From Oscarella lobularis (Eukaryota > Porifera > Homoscleromorpha > Homosclerophorida > Oscarellidae): a DNA stretch of 64,000 bases. The stretch spans positions 620,001 through 684,000 of the forward strand of contig NC_089187.1 of the NCBI RefSeq assembly GCF_947507565.1, in the 5' to 3' direction. Numbering within the stretch: the stretch's first letter is position 1; each line of letters begins with the position of its first letter. Of this stretch, positions 30,316 to 42,800 are shown piece after piece. The notes under the pieces are model-generated. The model was given only the letters and a program-made list of their open reading frames with translations. It made no database searches and was not told the origin of the DNA. A program made the position numbers and the translations under genes.

Positions 30316-30957
30316 TTAGGTTATCTTCTTTAGGGCAATTTCGAAGAGACGGAACTGGTAGAACTCGTGGGTACCGGGTCGGCACACGTGAAACGACAGC
30401 CCTTTGCTTGGCTTCAGAACATGGCTGTACTCATGCACGATTGCGTCTTCAGTGCCTGCATACGTGACTCCCACAGTGCGATTTGGGTGAATTTCCAATT
30501 TCATACGCCAGCTATTGCTTTGCTGAGTGCGCAGGACGGTAAAGTCGTCACGGGAGCAAGTATTGCCTGCACTAGAACCACCGTGCGAGTAGACGTTTCC
30601 GTTTTCTTGGTACATGAAGCCGCAACAGTAGCTGTCGTTGCAGATCGCTAAAGCCGGACCGTTAGAAAATCCTGGCCGACGGATAGTAAGAAATTCCATT
30701 GTTGCTGTGTACAAGCTATTGTCAGACAGCGTACCAGCTTCAATTATTCTGCATGATAAGACAGTCAAAATAGATTTTTTGCTTTGGTATATTCTGTTTG
30801 AGAACCTTGCTTTGAAAAGCCACGTTAGAGAGGTGGGTCCAGGGTGGCCGTATGTAATCCGAACGCTGATAGTTGAAAAGTCTGGAAATTGTATTAAATT
30901 TTTCTGCTGGCAAGTGAACTGACTGTTGTTTATGCATAGATGGCTGCTGCAGGTCAT
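30316..30957 (-). CDS. Uncharacterised protein with a beta-rich Cys-containing domain
   Basis: A 213-residue ORF with seven or more Cys and many Tyr, Phe and Trp. The second half has a beta-sandwich look: ATMEFLTIRRPGF, ICNDSYCCGFMYQENGN, SWRMKLEIHPN, and a closing HEFYQFRLFEIALKK. The RLFEI ending and SWRMKLEI strand recall farnesoic-acid-methyltransferase-like or concanavalin-like lectin folds, but the likeness is too weak to name a family. The first 60 residues may be intron or 5' UTR read-through; no signal peptide is clear. It lies just upstream of the broken reductase copy, same strand. Confidence 0.45.
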   Translation of the reverse strand: MTCSSHLCINNSQFTCQQKNLIQFPDFSTISVRITYGHPGPTSLTWLFKARFSNRIYQSKKSILTVLSCRIIEAGTLSDNSLYTATMEFLTIRRPGFSNGPALAICNDSYCCGFMYQENGNVYSHGGSSAGNTCSRDDFTVLRTQQSNSWRMKLEIHPNRTVGVTYAGTEDAIVHEYSHVLKPSKGLSFHVCRPGTHEFYQFRLFEIALKKIT

Positions 30958-32515
30958 TCCTCTTATGGCAGAAATCCCGTAACGGACGTAAGAAACAAAT
31001 GATGCATGAGATTCTTATAAATCTATTGTATTTGATACAGTAATTAACGACATAAAGTATTAGAAAGACGCCAGGTTGAAGTCCGTGGTCTTGGACTCCC
31101 TGCTGAGATATCTAGCCTGTCTTTGTTGCTTTTAGGGCAATTAGTGTCTAACCATGTTCTAACTAAGCGGATTTTACGTTCTTATTTGACTCAAATTAAG
31201 TAAATTCTAAAGAAGCAGTATTGTTAACGCTTTCAAGCATCTTTCCTGTCTACTTCAAAGATTGTTTTTAGTGAAAAATTTATTTTAGACCAAACCGACA
31301 TACTATGTCAGAGGCAGTACGAAGGTTAGAGGAAGTCTGCGTAGGTACATAGATTATGAGTTTGATTAGCTATTTTAGACTGAATCGAATGACTACCGTG
31401 GAAGAGACGTCTCAAAAAAGGTGAGAGAGTGTCTGCAGTATTGGCTAAGATTGCTCAAGTGTTACAAAATGGATTATGAGGTTGACTGTAGCTATTTTAG
31501 ACAGAATCGGAAGACCTTGGAGGATACGGCGGCTGGCAATCAGACGTGAGTGAAAAGTGCCTGTACTATTGGTTCATCCCTGTCGCCTTTAATTAATCAA
31601 GTCATCCCAAAAAGGAGGCAAGGATTTACGTAGTGTTGACTGTTGAGATATTTACAATAACGAAAAAACCTCCTCGCCTTGGGCCTACTAATGTGCCGAC
31701 AGGGAAAAAGATTAGCTCTTGAAATAGAAATACCCAATTATGACTTAAGAAAATTTAGTTACCTAATACATGTTTGCGCAGCATTTGTTTGTCTTCCTCA
31801 CAAATGCAAAGCTTTGCCTTTTACTACTGAGCAGCAATGTTTGTAGTAATATGGCTAAACCAATGTCTTCAGGCTAGCGTCTTTCGATTGGCAGCGACTG
31901 TTGTTGCACCGCCATGCATCTGCGTGCAGTAGATTCCAATTTGTTGGATAAGAGTTATTGACATCAAAAAATATTTTATGAACTGTGATGTTAGGCTGTG
32001 TTAACGTTACGTTTCTGCCAACTTTTAAATATTTCATACTTTAATTAACTCTTACAACCATTGTTTTTGTAGATTTACTCGTCGACCCAGGGAAGTGGCA
32101 GCTCTTCAAAAAGTTTGCCAAAACACACGCAAACGGTGAGTTGCTAGGTTATTATTGAATAATTAATTTAATCAGATATACAGTAAGTCCCGAATTGTAT
32201 AAAGCCAATAGTCTGTAAATCGCGTGGGTGGACCTGCGCATGCAGCGCATAAAGTTTTAAACTGAACGCTCTAATCACATTCCAAGATTCGCAGTCAGTA
32301 TCGTTGCACAAAAGAAGTCTTGTATATACGGTATTGTTTCTATTTCTTTCACCCGTTCAGCGTCTAGCTGACGGCGAATCTATAAGATGTAGTAGATTTG
32401 TGTCAGAGCACGTGGACGGGACGTTACAGTGCACGGAGAAAGCAATCATCCTATACATATGTTCTCATGTAGGGTGCGAGGAATGGTGGCGCATTAGGAC
32501 TCCCCCTAACCTGCA
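30958..32515. other. Intergenic; weak tandem pair, nothing else recognised
   Basis: Around 31350-31550 a roughly 120-base unit starting GATTATGAG and containing TAGCTATTTTAGAC occurs about twice. A minus ORF at 31855-32037 could be an exon but has no recognisable feature. Confidence 0.4.
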
Positions 32516-32526
32516 GGCCTTCTCCT

Positions 32527-34189
32527 GGAGAAGAAAAAATCCGCATCAACATCGTTGTCATCGGTCACGTTGACTCGGGAAAGTCAACAGTAGCATGTCA
32601 CTTGATCTACAAGTGCGGCGGCATTGAGAAGGGGACAATACAGGGGTACGAAAAGGACGCCGCTGCGGTACTTGCATGACCACAGTTTGATTTCTCTCCT
32701 CCTAACCTCTTTTTCGGTGAAGATGGGCAAAGGATCTTTCAAGTACGCGTGGGTGCTTGATAAGCTCAAAGCTGAACGCGAACGCGGCATCACGATTGAT
32801 ATCGCGCTGGCGAGATTTGAAACGACCTATTATGACGTGACGATCATCGACGCACCGGGTCATCGCGATTTCATCAAGAACATGATCACGGGCGCGTCTC
32901 AGGTACGAGCGCACGGGTTGCAACGCCACGTTTTTATACGCGGTTTTTGCGTGCTTTATGCATGCAGGCGGATTGCGCCGTGCTCATTGTTGCGTCAAGT
33001 ACGGGCGAATTCGAAGCAGGCATTTCAAGGAACGGGCAGACTCGTGAACACGCGCTTCTGGCTTATACGCTCGGTGTAAAACAGCTCATTGTTTGCGCCA
33101 ACAAGATGGACTGCACCGAGCCACCTTATTCCCAGGTATAGGAGAGGAATTCAACGCCGTTGATGTAACCACATTTCCGCTTTCCTTCCATCTAGGCTCG
33201 CTTTGAAGAAATCCAAAAAGAAGTCAGCGGTTACATAAAAAAATCGGCTACAATCCAATGCCGTGGCTTTTGTCCCGCTCTCCGGTTGGCACGGTGACAA
33301 CATAATGGAGCCCAGCTATAAAATGCCTTGGTACAAAGGCTGGTCTCTCGAACGAAAAGAGGGAAACGCACGTGGAAAAACACTTTTTGAGGCTTTGGAT
33401 GTCATTCTGCCACCACAGCGTCTCACAGACAAGCCTCTGCGTCTTCCGCTTCATAATGTGTACAAGATCGGCGGCGTTGGGACTGTTCCCGTAGGACGCG
33501 TCGAAACCGGCACGCTGAAACCCGGAGCGGTCGTCACCTTTTCACCGGTGAATTTAACTGCCAAAGTGAATTCGCTTCAAAGGCATAACAAAAGCCTACC
33601 TAAAGGTGAAGCCGTGCCCGGTGACAATGTGGGATTCAACGTGGAAAACGTCTTGGTGAAGGAACTTCAGCGCGGCTACGTGGCTGGTGACTCGAAGAAT
33701 AATCCTCCAGGGAAAGCAGAGAATTTCCTCGCTCAGGTAAACATCAATGGTATTATACGTATACATGATATCGATACATACATGTATGCATTCTTTCTTG
33801 TTGCTGTACGTATTGTGTTCTTTCAGGTCATTGTCCTGAATCATCCGGGTCAGATTCATGCTGGCTATACTCCCGTGGTTGATTGCCACACCGCTCACAT
33901 TTCCTGCAAGTTTACCGAAATCAGAGAGACGATTGATCGTCGTTCAGGCAAGAAAATCCAGGACAATCCCAAATCGGTCAAATCAGGCGACGCGGCGATG
34001 ATCTTGCTGACTCCGACGAAACCTATGTGCGTCGAACCCCTTGGTCAATTTGCTCCGCTTGGGCGTTTTGCTATGCACGACATGAAGCAGACGGTGGCCG
34101 TGGGCATCATAAAAGAAGTGACCAAAGCCGAATTGAAAGGCGGAAGAATGACAAAAGCTGGCCAAAAAGCAGTCGGCAAGAAGAAATAG
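32527..34189 (+). pseudogene. Elongation factor 1-alpha copy with introns and a broken frame
   Basis: Translation of the exons follows EF-1alpha from the N-terminal [15 protein letters not shown] (P-loop) through [12 protein letters not shown], the domain-2 [14 protein letters not shown] and the C-terminal [10 protein letters not shown] and KKK ending. Four introns with GT-AG ends lie near 32667-32721, 32903-32967, 33136-33195 and 33736-33826. Three oddities: no Met precedes [11 protein letters not shown] in the exon; one base is missing in the A-run near 33240; another is missing near 33256, so IKKIGYNP is scrambled. Several normally fixed residues differ (TVACH for TTTGH, ALARFET for ALWKFET, CANKMD for GVNKMD). 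Most likely a tandem or segmental copy in decay; sequencing error could explain the frame losses but not the substitutions. EF-1alpha delivers aminoacyl-tRNA to the ribosome. Confidence 0.8.
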
Positions 34190-34300
34190 TTAACTTTGGA
34201 CTCTAGGAAGGCCGGCTAATTGTTTGCATGTAACCGTCTAAATAGTAGCATTTGTCTGTTGATTTGTACGTGGAACGATTGTGTTTGTTCATTTGTTTTT

Positions 34301-34330
34301 GTGTTGTGTTGTGTTGTGTTGTGTTGTGTT
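34301..34330. repeat. GTGTT pentanucleotide microsatellite
   Basis: Six exact units of GTGTT shortly downstream of the EF-1alpha copy. Confidence 0.95.
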
Positions 34331-35599
34331 ATTTTTGGTCAGAGTCAACGTTTGCCGGACACAGGTACGTGTTCCATCCTATGGCAACGAGGTGGACAAA
34401 AACGAGCTTGTAGACAGTGCCATGAATTTTTACTTTCGGTCTATGCACTGACTGTGATTGGCCAACTATACCCGCCCTCTCATGCTTAATTCTGGCTTAT
34501 TTGTGAACAGAAGCCTGAGGTTGTTCGCCGAGTTTGACAATCTTGTCTAATTAATTTAGGCATGGAGAATGACATCAAAGACCCAACGTATGCCTGCTAA
34601 CTTGTGTCTGAATCTAATTTGCTAGCAAAAGCATTTTTACTGCAGCTCGTCACAGAGGCATCATTATCAAATTTCGGTTGCCTCGAAAAGGATGGCATGT
34701 GACTCACTGGCTGGTCTACGGGAACTCGCCAACCTTTGGATCACCTCTAGCAAAACGTGCTAAAGAGGACCAAAATTCTTAGTGCAATGGCAATGTCAAC
34801 GAACGAGAGTGTGCATGGTGCTAGCACTATACTCACTATAGCACTATACTATATAGTCAGTGTGAGATCCCTTCATTTTGTATAGGCAGGCGAACGGTTT
34901 AGCAGACGCAGACGCACAGCCCCCTTCACACTCTAAAAGGCAGATACATATGCTTTTGTCTATACTTGAAATACCTTCGCTCGATTGCTCCTCAAATTTC
35001 TCCACGGTCACCGTCTCACCAATGGAGCGACCTAAGCAACTGAAAAGGAAATTTAATTTAAAACGTTATCAATCCAATTGCATTTTACTATTTGGGTTAT
35101 AAATGCCCATAGATTTCCTTGCTGATATAATGACGATACCATTTTTTCAGACATCAGCAAAGGAACGGAGTTGGCCTGCTTTGAAGCAGAAGTCACTTTA
35201 TGTGCTGTTGCGCTGATAAAATCAACTCTTACGATAGTATCGGTCTGAAAAGTATTGGAAAATTTTTAAGATTCCAAATTCCTATATCAATAAATACTGG
35301 CTCGTCATTCACTTCTGCAGATTCGTCGCATGTTGACGTGTTTGAGCATTGCACGAATTTTTTCGCGAGATAAAAATCGTTCTGTGTTACATGTCAAGCA
35401 AAATCTACATTTTTTTATGGTTGGCTCTCACATAATTGCATTTGAGCGCCCGATTCGATTGGATATTCGAACCAGGCGACGTTCGTTTCGAAGCGAGAGA
35501 ACGGAAAATCGTAAGCCTTGACTCACGTGATAGGCTTACTACGCGCGTTACAGCGCACGCATTCGACCTCTGTTTTGGCTCATTCTCGGCCCGTACTTT
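34331..35599. other. Intergenic; small relic of the reductase 5' flank
   Basis: GAGTTTGACAATCTTGTCT and the nearby GGCATGGAGAATGACATCAAAG (about 34528-34581) match 30130-30178 at the start of the second reductase copy. Nothing else is recognised. Confidence 0.4.
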
Positions 35600-35615
35600 G
35601 TTGAGAGAGGATCTA

Positions 35616-36210
35616 TGTTAGCCATTCCAACCGCAGGCGGCCACGACACATTTATCTTCGCGTCCGAGGCGGCCGAGAAGGCGCACCGCCTCGCGGCGGA
35701 CCGAAAACGAAGGCGGGGACTCCGAAGACAGCGGTAAAAGCCAAAAAAACGCTGTATTTCTACCAAGAATGTTATCGCGCCTATTTTTCGCAGGAGGCCC
35801 GCGATCCTTCGCGAAGGATTGCGCCTCGATCGACGCGAAGACAGCAGCGCCACGTGGCCATCGTATCGGTAAGTTCCCGCTCTTCTTCCGCCAACGAACG
35901 AACTCTACTACGATCAAATGTTCTAGATCGCGCAGTGCTATGCGCGATGATGCGTTTTCATGAGACGCTAAAGGATCGTACGGCGTCTCCACTCGCCTGT
36001 AAGTGCCTTCGATCCCCCTCCCCCCTCGGCGCTACGACGCTCATTATACGCTTGTTTTCGATCTTTTTTTTAGAAAAGCGACGAAGCTCCTCGAAGCGGA
36101 TCGAAGCAGATCGAGACGCGGCCAGTCGTCGATGCGGCTGCGAAAAACGTAAGCGACGCCTACGATTTTGTCATCTGTCAATGTCACTCGGATCGCGTTT
36201 CTTATTAGTG
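35616..36210 (+). other. Possible short-intron gene, unrecognised
   Basis: Several strong splice signals follow each other at the spacing usual in this genome: donors TATCG/GTAAGT near 35870, CGCCT/GTAAGT near 35998 and AAAAC/GTAAGC near 36148; acceptors TTTTTCGCAG near 35791, TGTTCTAG near 35926 and TTTTTTTAG near 36073. An opening ORF begins MLAIPTAGGHDTFIF. I could not join the pieces into one clean frame with a recognisable product, so the exon model is open. Confidence 0.3.
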
Positions 36211-36799
36211 TCAACACTTGATGTGACCGGAAGATGTCGTCATGTGATGTCTTCATGTAATAGAGCCGGGGGGAGGAGATAGCAAAGATCTCCCGCCAGA
36301 TGAAGAGAAGACCGCCAGGTTTGCACCGCATTCCTTTGGGTCCTCCACGGTTGGGTGTAGGACGTGCACTTAGGGGGTTGGGTGCTCCTCTGTCCGCGTG
36401 CATATCTGGTGAATTGCATGTTTGGTCCATTGCTTCTGCTCTTGAGTCATAGACCGATTTCTGATTGAATCTAAACGATTAAGGGGCGGGTGGGGGCTCG
36501 TGAGCGCGAGGCAATGGAACGACGGCATGAAGCTCTCCGCTTTGAAAAAATCTCTAAATTGCTAATGGGGTCCCCTTATGTACGCGGCAGGGAGCATAGT
36601 AGGGACAACAAAAAGCTGTACTGTAGTGCCCACCAGTTTCTGCATTCGTGCTTACGCTGCAACTACGGTACCGCGGTGCGTTGCATTAGGGTTTAGGGCG
36701 GCTGCCAGTAGGATAGGGTGGATGTCCGGAAAAATTAGTTAGACTTGTAGCTCCCTCCCCCAACGTGCTTAGCTGGCAGCCGCCACCCCGGTTAGACCA

Positions 36800-37140
36800 T
36801 TTCAATGGATTTTTGAGGTAATTTAGGTTGATTAGGATATAGGCATAATTATTTAGGTCAATGGATTTTGAGGTAATTTAGGTGTCATTTCATAACAATT
36901 ATTTGCTAATCCATCATTTAGGTGTAGTATAGGTTTTAGTTTAGTTTAGGATTTTAGGTCAATGGATTTTGAGGTAATTTAGGGGTCATTTCACAACAAA
37001 TATTTGGTAATCCGTCATTTAGGTGTAGTATAGGTTTATTAGTTTAGGATTTTTTAGGTCAATGGATTTGGAGGTAATTTAGGTGCTATTCTATAACGAA
37101 AATCTAATCCGTCATTTAGGTGTAGCATATAGTCTTTAAT
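36800..37140. repeat. Tandem repeat, about 100-base unit, three copies plus a partial one
   Basis: Units begin GGTCAATGGATTT near 36856, 36957 and 37057 and continue GAGGTAATTTAGG, a CATTTC/TATTCT block and CATTTAGGTGTAG. AT-rich, no coding content. Confidence 0.88.
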
Positions 37141-37720
37141 TGACTAATGTGATCTATTTTGGTTTTCTATTTTCTAGTATTTGAGAGAAGCTGTATAGCA
37201 ATCAGATGTTTTTTCTCAAGCAAATGAGGTATGCAATGTAATGCATTCCACCATCATTTTTCACTGTTTTTTCATAAGGATGAATGCCTTTGCAAATCTT
37301 TTGCTGATTTGAAGCTGCTGCGATGAAGTAATGAGAAGTTCTACTCCTTGAATCAATTGAATACTCTGAGGTGAGCTTTCAGGTCAAGTTGTGCTTCTTT
37401 ATTTATGCGAACCGTTTTCTTCCTAGTATCTGGATGCTGTTAGTCACCAAGATTTGAAGCATATACGGAGAAAAGAAACTGATGAGAAGAAAGACTTCAT
37501 ACGTAGACTTTGATTTTTTTAGTAATGTTTTAGTAGGCGCATATTACACGCTCGCTCAAGGCGCGGCTTTTGCGTGCTCGCAAAAGCTGCGCAAAAACTC
37601 TCCTCGCGCGTACTAGCACGATGAGGCGCGACTGAAGTACGTGTCGAGTTAAAGACGCGCGTTACAGCACAGCTTGGGGCTGCGACAACGCGTGACAAGT
37701 AAATGTAGAGAAGGTCATGC
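37141..37720. other. Intergenic; nothing recognised
   Basis: AT-rich to about 37530, then a GC-richer stretch with a short hairpin (GGCGCGGCTTTTGCGTGCTCGCAAAAGC region, about 37560-37590). Confidence 0.4.
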
Positions 37721-37729
37721 CAAAAAATT

Positions 37730-38435
37730 ATTTAATAAAGTCCCGTATGTACAAATCAGAAAACACGTTCTTCGTTTATCACGCAAGAAGACGCCATGCT
37801 GTGCTCTTCCCTCCTTGCGTTGCTCGCCTCCCCCAAACAGGGAAGACGAGTTTTGCCCACCTCCGGCTTCCCCTCCTCTCCACATGAGAGGAGGAGGTGG
37901 GCCTGGCGCTCCTTGTCCATTGTCCTCGGCGTCTTCTTCGGCGCTCCTTGTCCTCTTCTCAACTCACTCCCATTGAGGAGAGTGAGTCGGGACCTAACTT
38001 CCCCCCAGGTCCAAGGGGTGTGACATACTCCCATGTCATCCAGGGCGACTTTCACCCAAGCCGCAAGGAGGAGAGCAAATTAGACGAGTTAACCTCCAGC
38101 TCCCAAGGAGGTGGGATCACCCATTCATCCCGCCGGTTCGGGCCTTCAGTATACCCCTTTAAGGCCAAAGGGGGGTACCCTCGCCACCGGGGCACTGGGG
38201 GAGTCATTAACCCAAGACCCGGGAGGACCGCGATTTTGCCCACAGCGTCTTGCCCAAGTGGGGATGGTAGTTATCACTCGTACCACCAAGAGTAGGGCCG
38301 CTCCATCGCCCCGGCGGAGGTGCGGCCTCTTTTCGCTCTCGGCCCGGAGGGATGGCTGCGTCTGCCTCGTCGGATTGGGGGAATTACTACACGACAAAAC
38401 AATGGTCGAGGGATTCAATAATAAAATACCTTGAA
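37730..38435. other. GC-rich block of unusual composition, possibly a repeat
   Basis: Unlike its surroundings, this block is rich in CCCC/GGGG runs (for example GGCCAAAGGGGGGTACCC) and open in several frames on both strands without a recognisable product. Edges are fairly sharp: an AATAAAGTCCCG string on the left and a TTCAATAATAAAATACC string on the right. It could be a repeat family member or a foreign piece. No terminal repeats were seen. Confidence 0.4.
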
Positions 38436-39439
38436 ATCCTGAAGGCCGCGACAGTTGACGTCATTGTGAATGGTTTCTCTTTTAACCGTTTCCACTAGGA
38501 AGGAATCAGCCGCGATAACTCTAGAGAATAATCGATAATCTATGGCGTAGGCTGCACGACGGGAAATCAATAATAATTATTTTACCTTGAAAATCCTGAA
38601 AGTAGCTGATGCGTTTCGTCAATTGCTTCGCGAGGTTTGAAATTTAGTTTGTTTCGCGCATAAATGGGAAGCGCTGGACGAAAGTCTTATCCTTCAAGAA
38701 AACTCTGGCACGTGGCATGATCCTAAAGAGGCCTTGCTACACTGTACGCTCTTATCGCTCCGGTTCCTAACCTTTCGAGTACGTTTTCGAAAGCCGCTGA
38801 GAGTTCGTAGAGCTTCTGCAACCTAGAGACGAGAGGGAATTCTAAGTGAGGCCCCTTACCAGGCCCCGGCCCCATGCACGACATCTTACATCTTTTCTCT
38901 GAATAAACGCATGGTAGAAAGAGTTTCTGAACACGATGGAACGCTTTTTCATCGGCTGCTTTCAATTCTAGCCCGTGAACGGCTGCGCAGAGTGAGACAC
39001 ACGAACGGACGTAACACGGAGGCGCGAGATCGGCGAGTGGGTCGATCGATTGAGCCTCGCCTCGCCGCTCTACCGCTCCTGAACAAAAATGAGATCGTGC
39101 ATAGAGCGCGATCGAAGCACGAGATTCCGATCGGATTCAGTAGTCTGCCGTACTTTGTGATTTCAGTTCTTGCTGTTGACGTTCCCGGCGGGATTATCTG
39201 CTCACTAGCGTTTAAGGCTCGCTACATTTGCGGCGCGATTAGATGAGCGTTGCGGCTACTGCAGCCTGCAGTTTCGAAAGGAAAGAATTCTGTACGTTTC
39301 CCGGACGTGTAGAATCACGTGCACGAATCATGGACTAATAAGAGCTAACTGTGGTCCTAGTTTTAGGCTCTAAACTAACCGTCCTGCCTACCTCATGCAA
39401 TGCATGCGCATAGACAGCAAACCTTGATCTTCTCGCGCT
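38436..39439. other. Intergenic; one possible minus-strand exon
   Basis: On the minus strand, LQKLYELSAAFENVLER (about 38776-38825) is bounded by CTCTCGTCTCTAG upstream and GTTAGG downstream, so it may be an exon of an unmodelled gene. The rest shows nothing recognisable. Confidence 0.3.
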
Positions 39440-39560
39440 AGTTGAGAGGCACGCGGTGGAGGGATTGCTTGTTGGCAAGAGGATCGATGCAGTCTTGCTC
39501 AAGGGGACCCCGCCTGCATCTGTGCGAGAAATTATGACGCCGTTGAGTCGTAGAAGAATG
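39440..39560. repeat. Dispersed repeat, copy 1
   Basis: The GAGGGATTGCTT, TTGCTCAAGGGG and GCATCTGTGCGAGAAATT strings occur in the same order and orientation near 49575-49690. The two copies flank the 39.8-49.2 kb gene pair. Confidence 0.7.
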
Positions 39561-39833
39561 AGATGCAGCGCTTCGATTTCGAGATGCGAAAAAGTCAGGA
39601 AAGACAACAAAGAAAAAAGCGGCTCAAAGAAAAAAACGTACGTTAGGTACAGTATGACGTCATGCGTTAGACTCCTAGCTGAACATTTACTAATCAAGAC
39701 TCCGACACGACAAAAGAGCAAGATGAAAAAAATCACATCCAAAATGAAACCCAACGAGAAAAACAGATAAAAGACAAAAGACAACTAATACATTCTAAAC
39801 TAAGAACTTCACGTCAGCCAGAGGGCTTGGGCT

Positions 39834-42800
39834 CTAACTTGCGGAACAGAATATCTTAATCTGCGCAATTTCCTTGAGTTCAGCAAGTAGAGTGTCAGAT
39901 ATTTCCTTCGCTTTAAAAACCGTCTCGGTAATAAGAGTATCCAAGTTCTATTTAATTAAAACTCATTAGATAGTGACAACGTAGTACGACGAGAAGATTT
40001 ACCCGTTTTATTGCCGCCAAGCTTTCAAGAAGATTAACAGCCGAATCGAAGTGAGTATCCCCAGAAGAAATAGTTTCGTAGGGAGCCTTTAGAGCCTTGA
40101 AGACTTCATTGATATATTGGGTGAGCGTCAAATTTGTCTCGGCCATCACGTCGTTGCCGTAAGCCTGTACGATAGCCTTGACCGTTCGAACGTTTTCGGA
40201 AACAACTTCGTCCTTCAAAGTTCTATTCCACTCCGAATAGCCTTAATTAATAATAATAAAGCGAGTGAGTTTGTGAACAAATTATAATGTTTTCCTATTG
40301 ACGTACCATTGCCGATTTCAGCGACCAATTGCTTGTTAATCGTCTCTTCCGTCATGTTATTGCGAAACGTTACAGAGTCTGCTGCCGTAAGAAAAGAGGG
40401 CGTGCTTGTAATGTTCGTCAAATTTCTGGCCTCTTCAATGAGGTCTGATTGATTTCGCTCTGCTGCTACCAAATTGCTAAAGTCTTGCTGCGCCTGTGCA
40501 GCCTTTGCGGTTGCCTCTGCTTCTTGCATACTTACGTTAGTATAGCCCTCAGTGAGAACCCCGAGTTCGTTTGTGTAATTGCCAACCGTGTTTTTCCATT
40601 CTCCGTAGACAGCCTCCATAGCGAGAGGTATTTCGAGAATAAACTGTTTGATGTTACCAAAATGCGAGCATTTCTCAGCAGAAGTATCTACACGACAGAA
40701 AATAATTAGTCAGTGAATAAATGCATGCTGAGCTAGGCGTGGTGAACTAACTGCATGATATATACAGCTCGTTTAACTTACTGAGGCTTTGCTTCAATTG
40801 AGTAAGAGGAAGAAGCCTCGTTTTAGTCGCATTCGGCGCTGGCGGGGCTGCGGCTGCGACAGAAGAAGGACGAACAAACTGTTTAACACGGTTACGCATG
40901 TCAACCAGGTCTGTATCGATGTGCGCCTTCTCGGCTTGCAATTCGTCAGTCAAAGATCGCTTCCGCACAACAAACTCAGTTTTTTCGTAGACCTCTTCCG
41001 GTATCGGATATTCGCGTCTGGGTCGGTATTCGGCTGCGGAGCCTGGTTTATAGACGTACATATCAGGCAAATAGTGACGACGACTGTAGTCGGGCATATT
41101 TTGTCGAAGTTGATCTTCGACGTCTCGCTTACGTCGTCCCGTAATGCCGGGGAAAATGGCATCGGCCAAATCCGAAGCCATGCTTTGGACGCTCGGCAAT
41201 CGCAGGTAAAAACCCATCGTGATTTCGGCTCTTCGCAAGAACGAAACGACGATCGAGCCCGAAAAGTATCCGGATTTGGCGATTCCGATTTTGACGTCAA
41301 ATTCGATTTTCTTAATGCTTATGATTCCGCCGAGACCGAGTCGGACAATGAATTTCGCCGCTTCGGCCGCAATGCGTACGGTCCACTTGACTGCGTCCAG
41401 AACTCCCTTAGCAAGTTCAAGTGTCCATCGACTGCTATCGACGATTTTCTCCGCAAGCCATAGGGCAGCGTACGCAATGCCGCGAAGCGCCTTGCAACCT
41501 AGATTGGCCACCTCGCATATGATGTTAGGAGCACGCCAACAGCAATAGTTCCACGAAGGACAGCCTATACATGACCCCCACCAACGTGTACAGCACGAAT
41601 TCCAGGACGGGCATCCCATGCAAACTAGAGAAATAATTAGGCGTTACTGTAGAGTATACGACGTTATTATGTAGATAGTTCTCATCTTACTTGAGTGACA
41701 AGTTCGAAGGTGACAAAGATTGTTGACGTTATTGCGTTTTCGTCGAAGATCGGCTACAACCGCGTCAAACTTTGCATGAGCACCGTCGACTTTTCTTTTC
41801 GCCGCGTCTATCTTGTCTGTTGCCACTTTCGCAGCTGCGTCTATCTTAGCACAGACTGACCTCTCCAGCTCTTCCAACCACGCGGTTGATAAGAGTCCGT
41901 ACACTTGAAACGAGGCGTCCTGAAGGGATCCGTACGAGGCATAGACCTTCAACAGAGCCTCGAAGATAAAGAATCTTCTTCGCACGTAAAACAGAAAATG
42001 CGTGTTCGTTATTTGAAGAAAGATTTCCGCTTCTATCATTCCGAAAAACAGGCTCACGTAACCGGCCGCCGTGACGTTGACATTCGGAGGCGAAGCGGTG
42101 ACGTCAGCGACGAGAAGCGGACCGACCGTTGTTTCGGTGGTCGATTTGTACAATTTCAAAATGCCGCCTCCTATAGTGAGCGGATCCATGCGAATGTCAA
42201 TTTTAATGCCACGCGGGAGGCCTATGTTGATATAAGCTTTGAGTCGCCAGCCGAGAATATCAATCGTGCCGTTCAGAATAAAGCCCTGGGGTATGACAAT
42301 ACCCGACGGAACGAGTTCGCGCGAGTCTAGAGAAAACGACACTTTAAGCCCGTAGGGAAGACCGCTGTCGGCTAGACACTTTGGCAACGACAATTGGATG
42401 TCGAACGCTTCGAGTACGGAACCGATAGTCAGTCTATTAATTGATCCGTAGAAATAATTGCGACGTGGCATCGTCGGATCGATGCCGAGATAGACTTTGG
42501 CGATGATTTCGCGTCCGCTGTCGAGTTTCCCCACGCGCACTTCGCCGCCCAATTCGATGCCGGGAAGCGGGACTCCGGGTTTGAGCGTGATTGATATGAT
42601 ACCTTTGCCGAATGCGAGAAAATCGATTCCGAACGGTCGTTTCCATATGCCGCTCATTGTCATGCCGAGTTCGAGACCCTGAATGCCGGCTCGGACCCAT
42701 CCGGTGAAGGAGAGCGGCGGATTGCTGAGCGTCAGAGTGGCGCGTATTCCGACGTACGTTTCCATGCCTATGGCAAATTCGAGCGCCGCTTCGCTGAGAA

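Noticed and set aside
37730-38435. Possible LTR or LTR-retroelement piece
   Set aside because: No paired terminal repeats, no primer-binding site and no gag, protease, reverse transcriptase or integrase motif were found, so no such call is made.
39335-39784. Minus ORF of 149 codons with hydrophobic stretches
   Set aside because: It crosses the dispersed repeat shared with 49.6 kb and shows no recognisable membrane-protein family.
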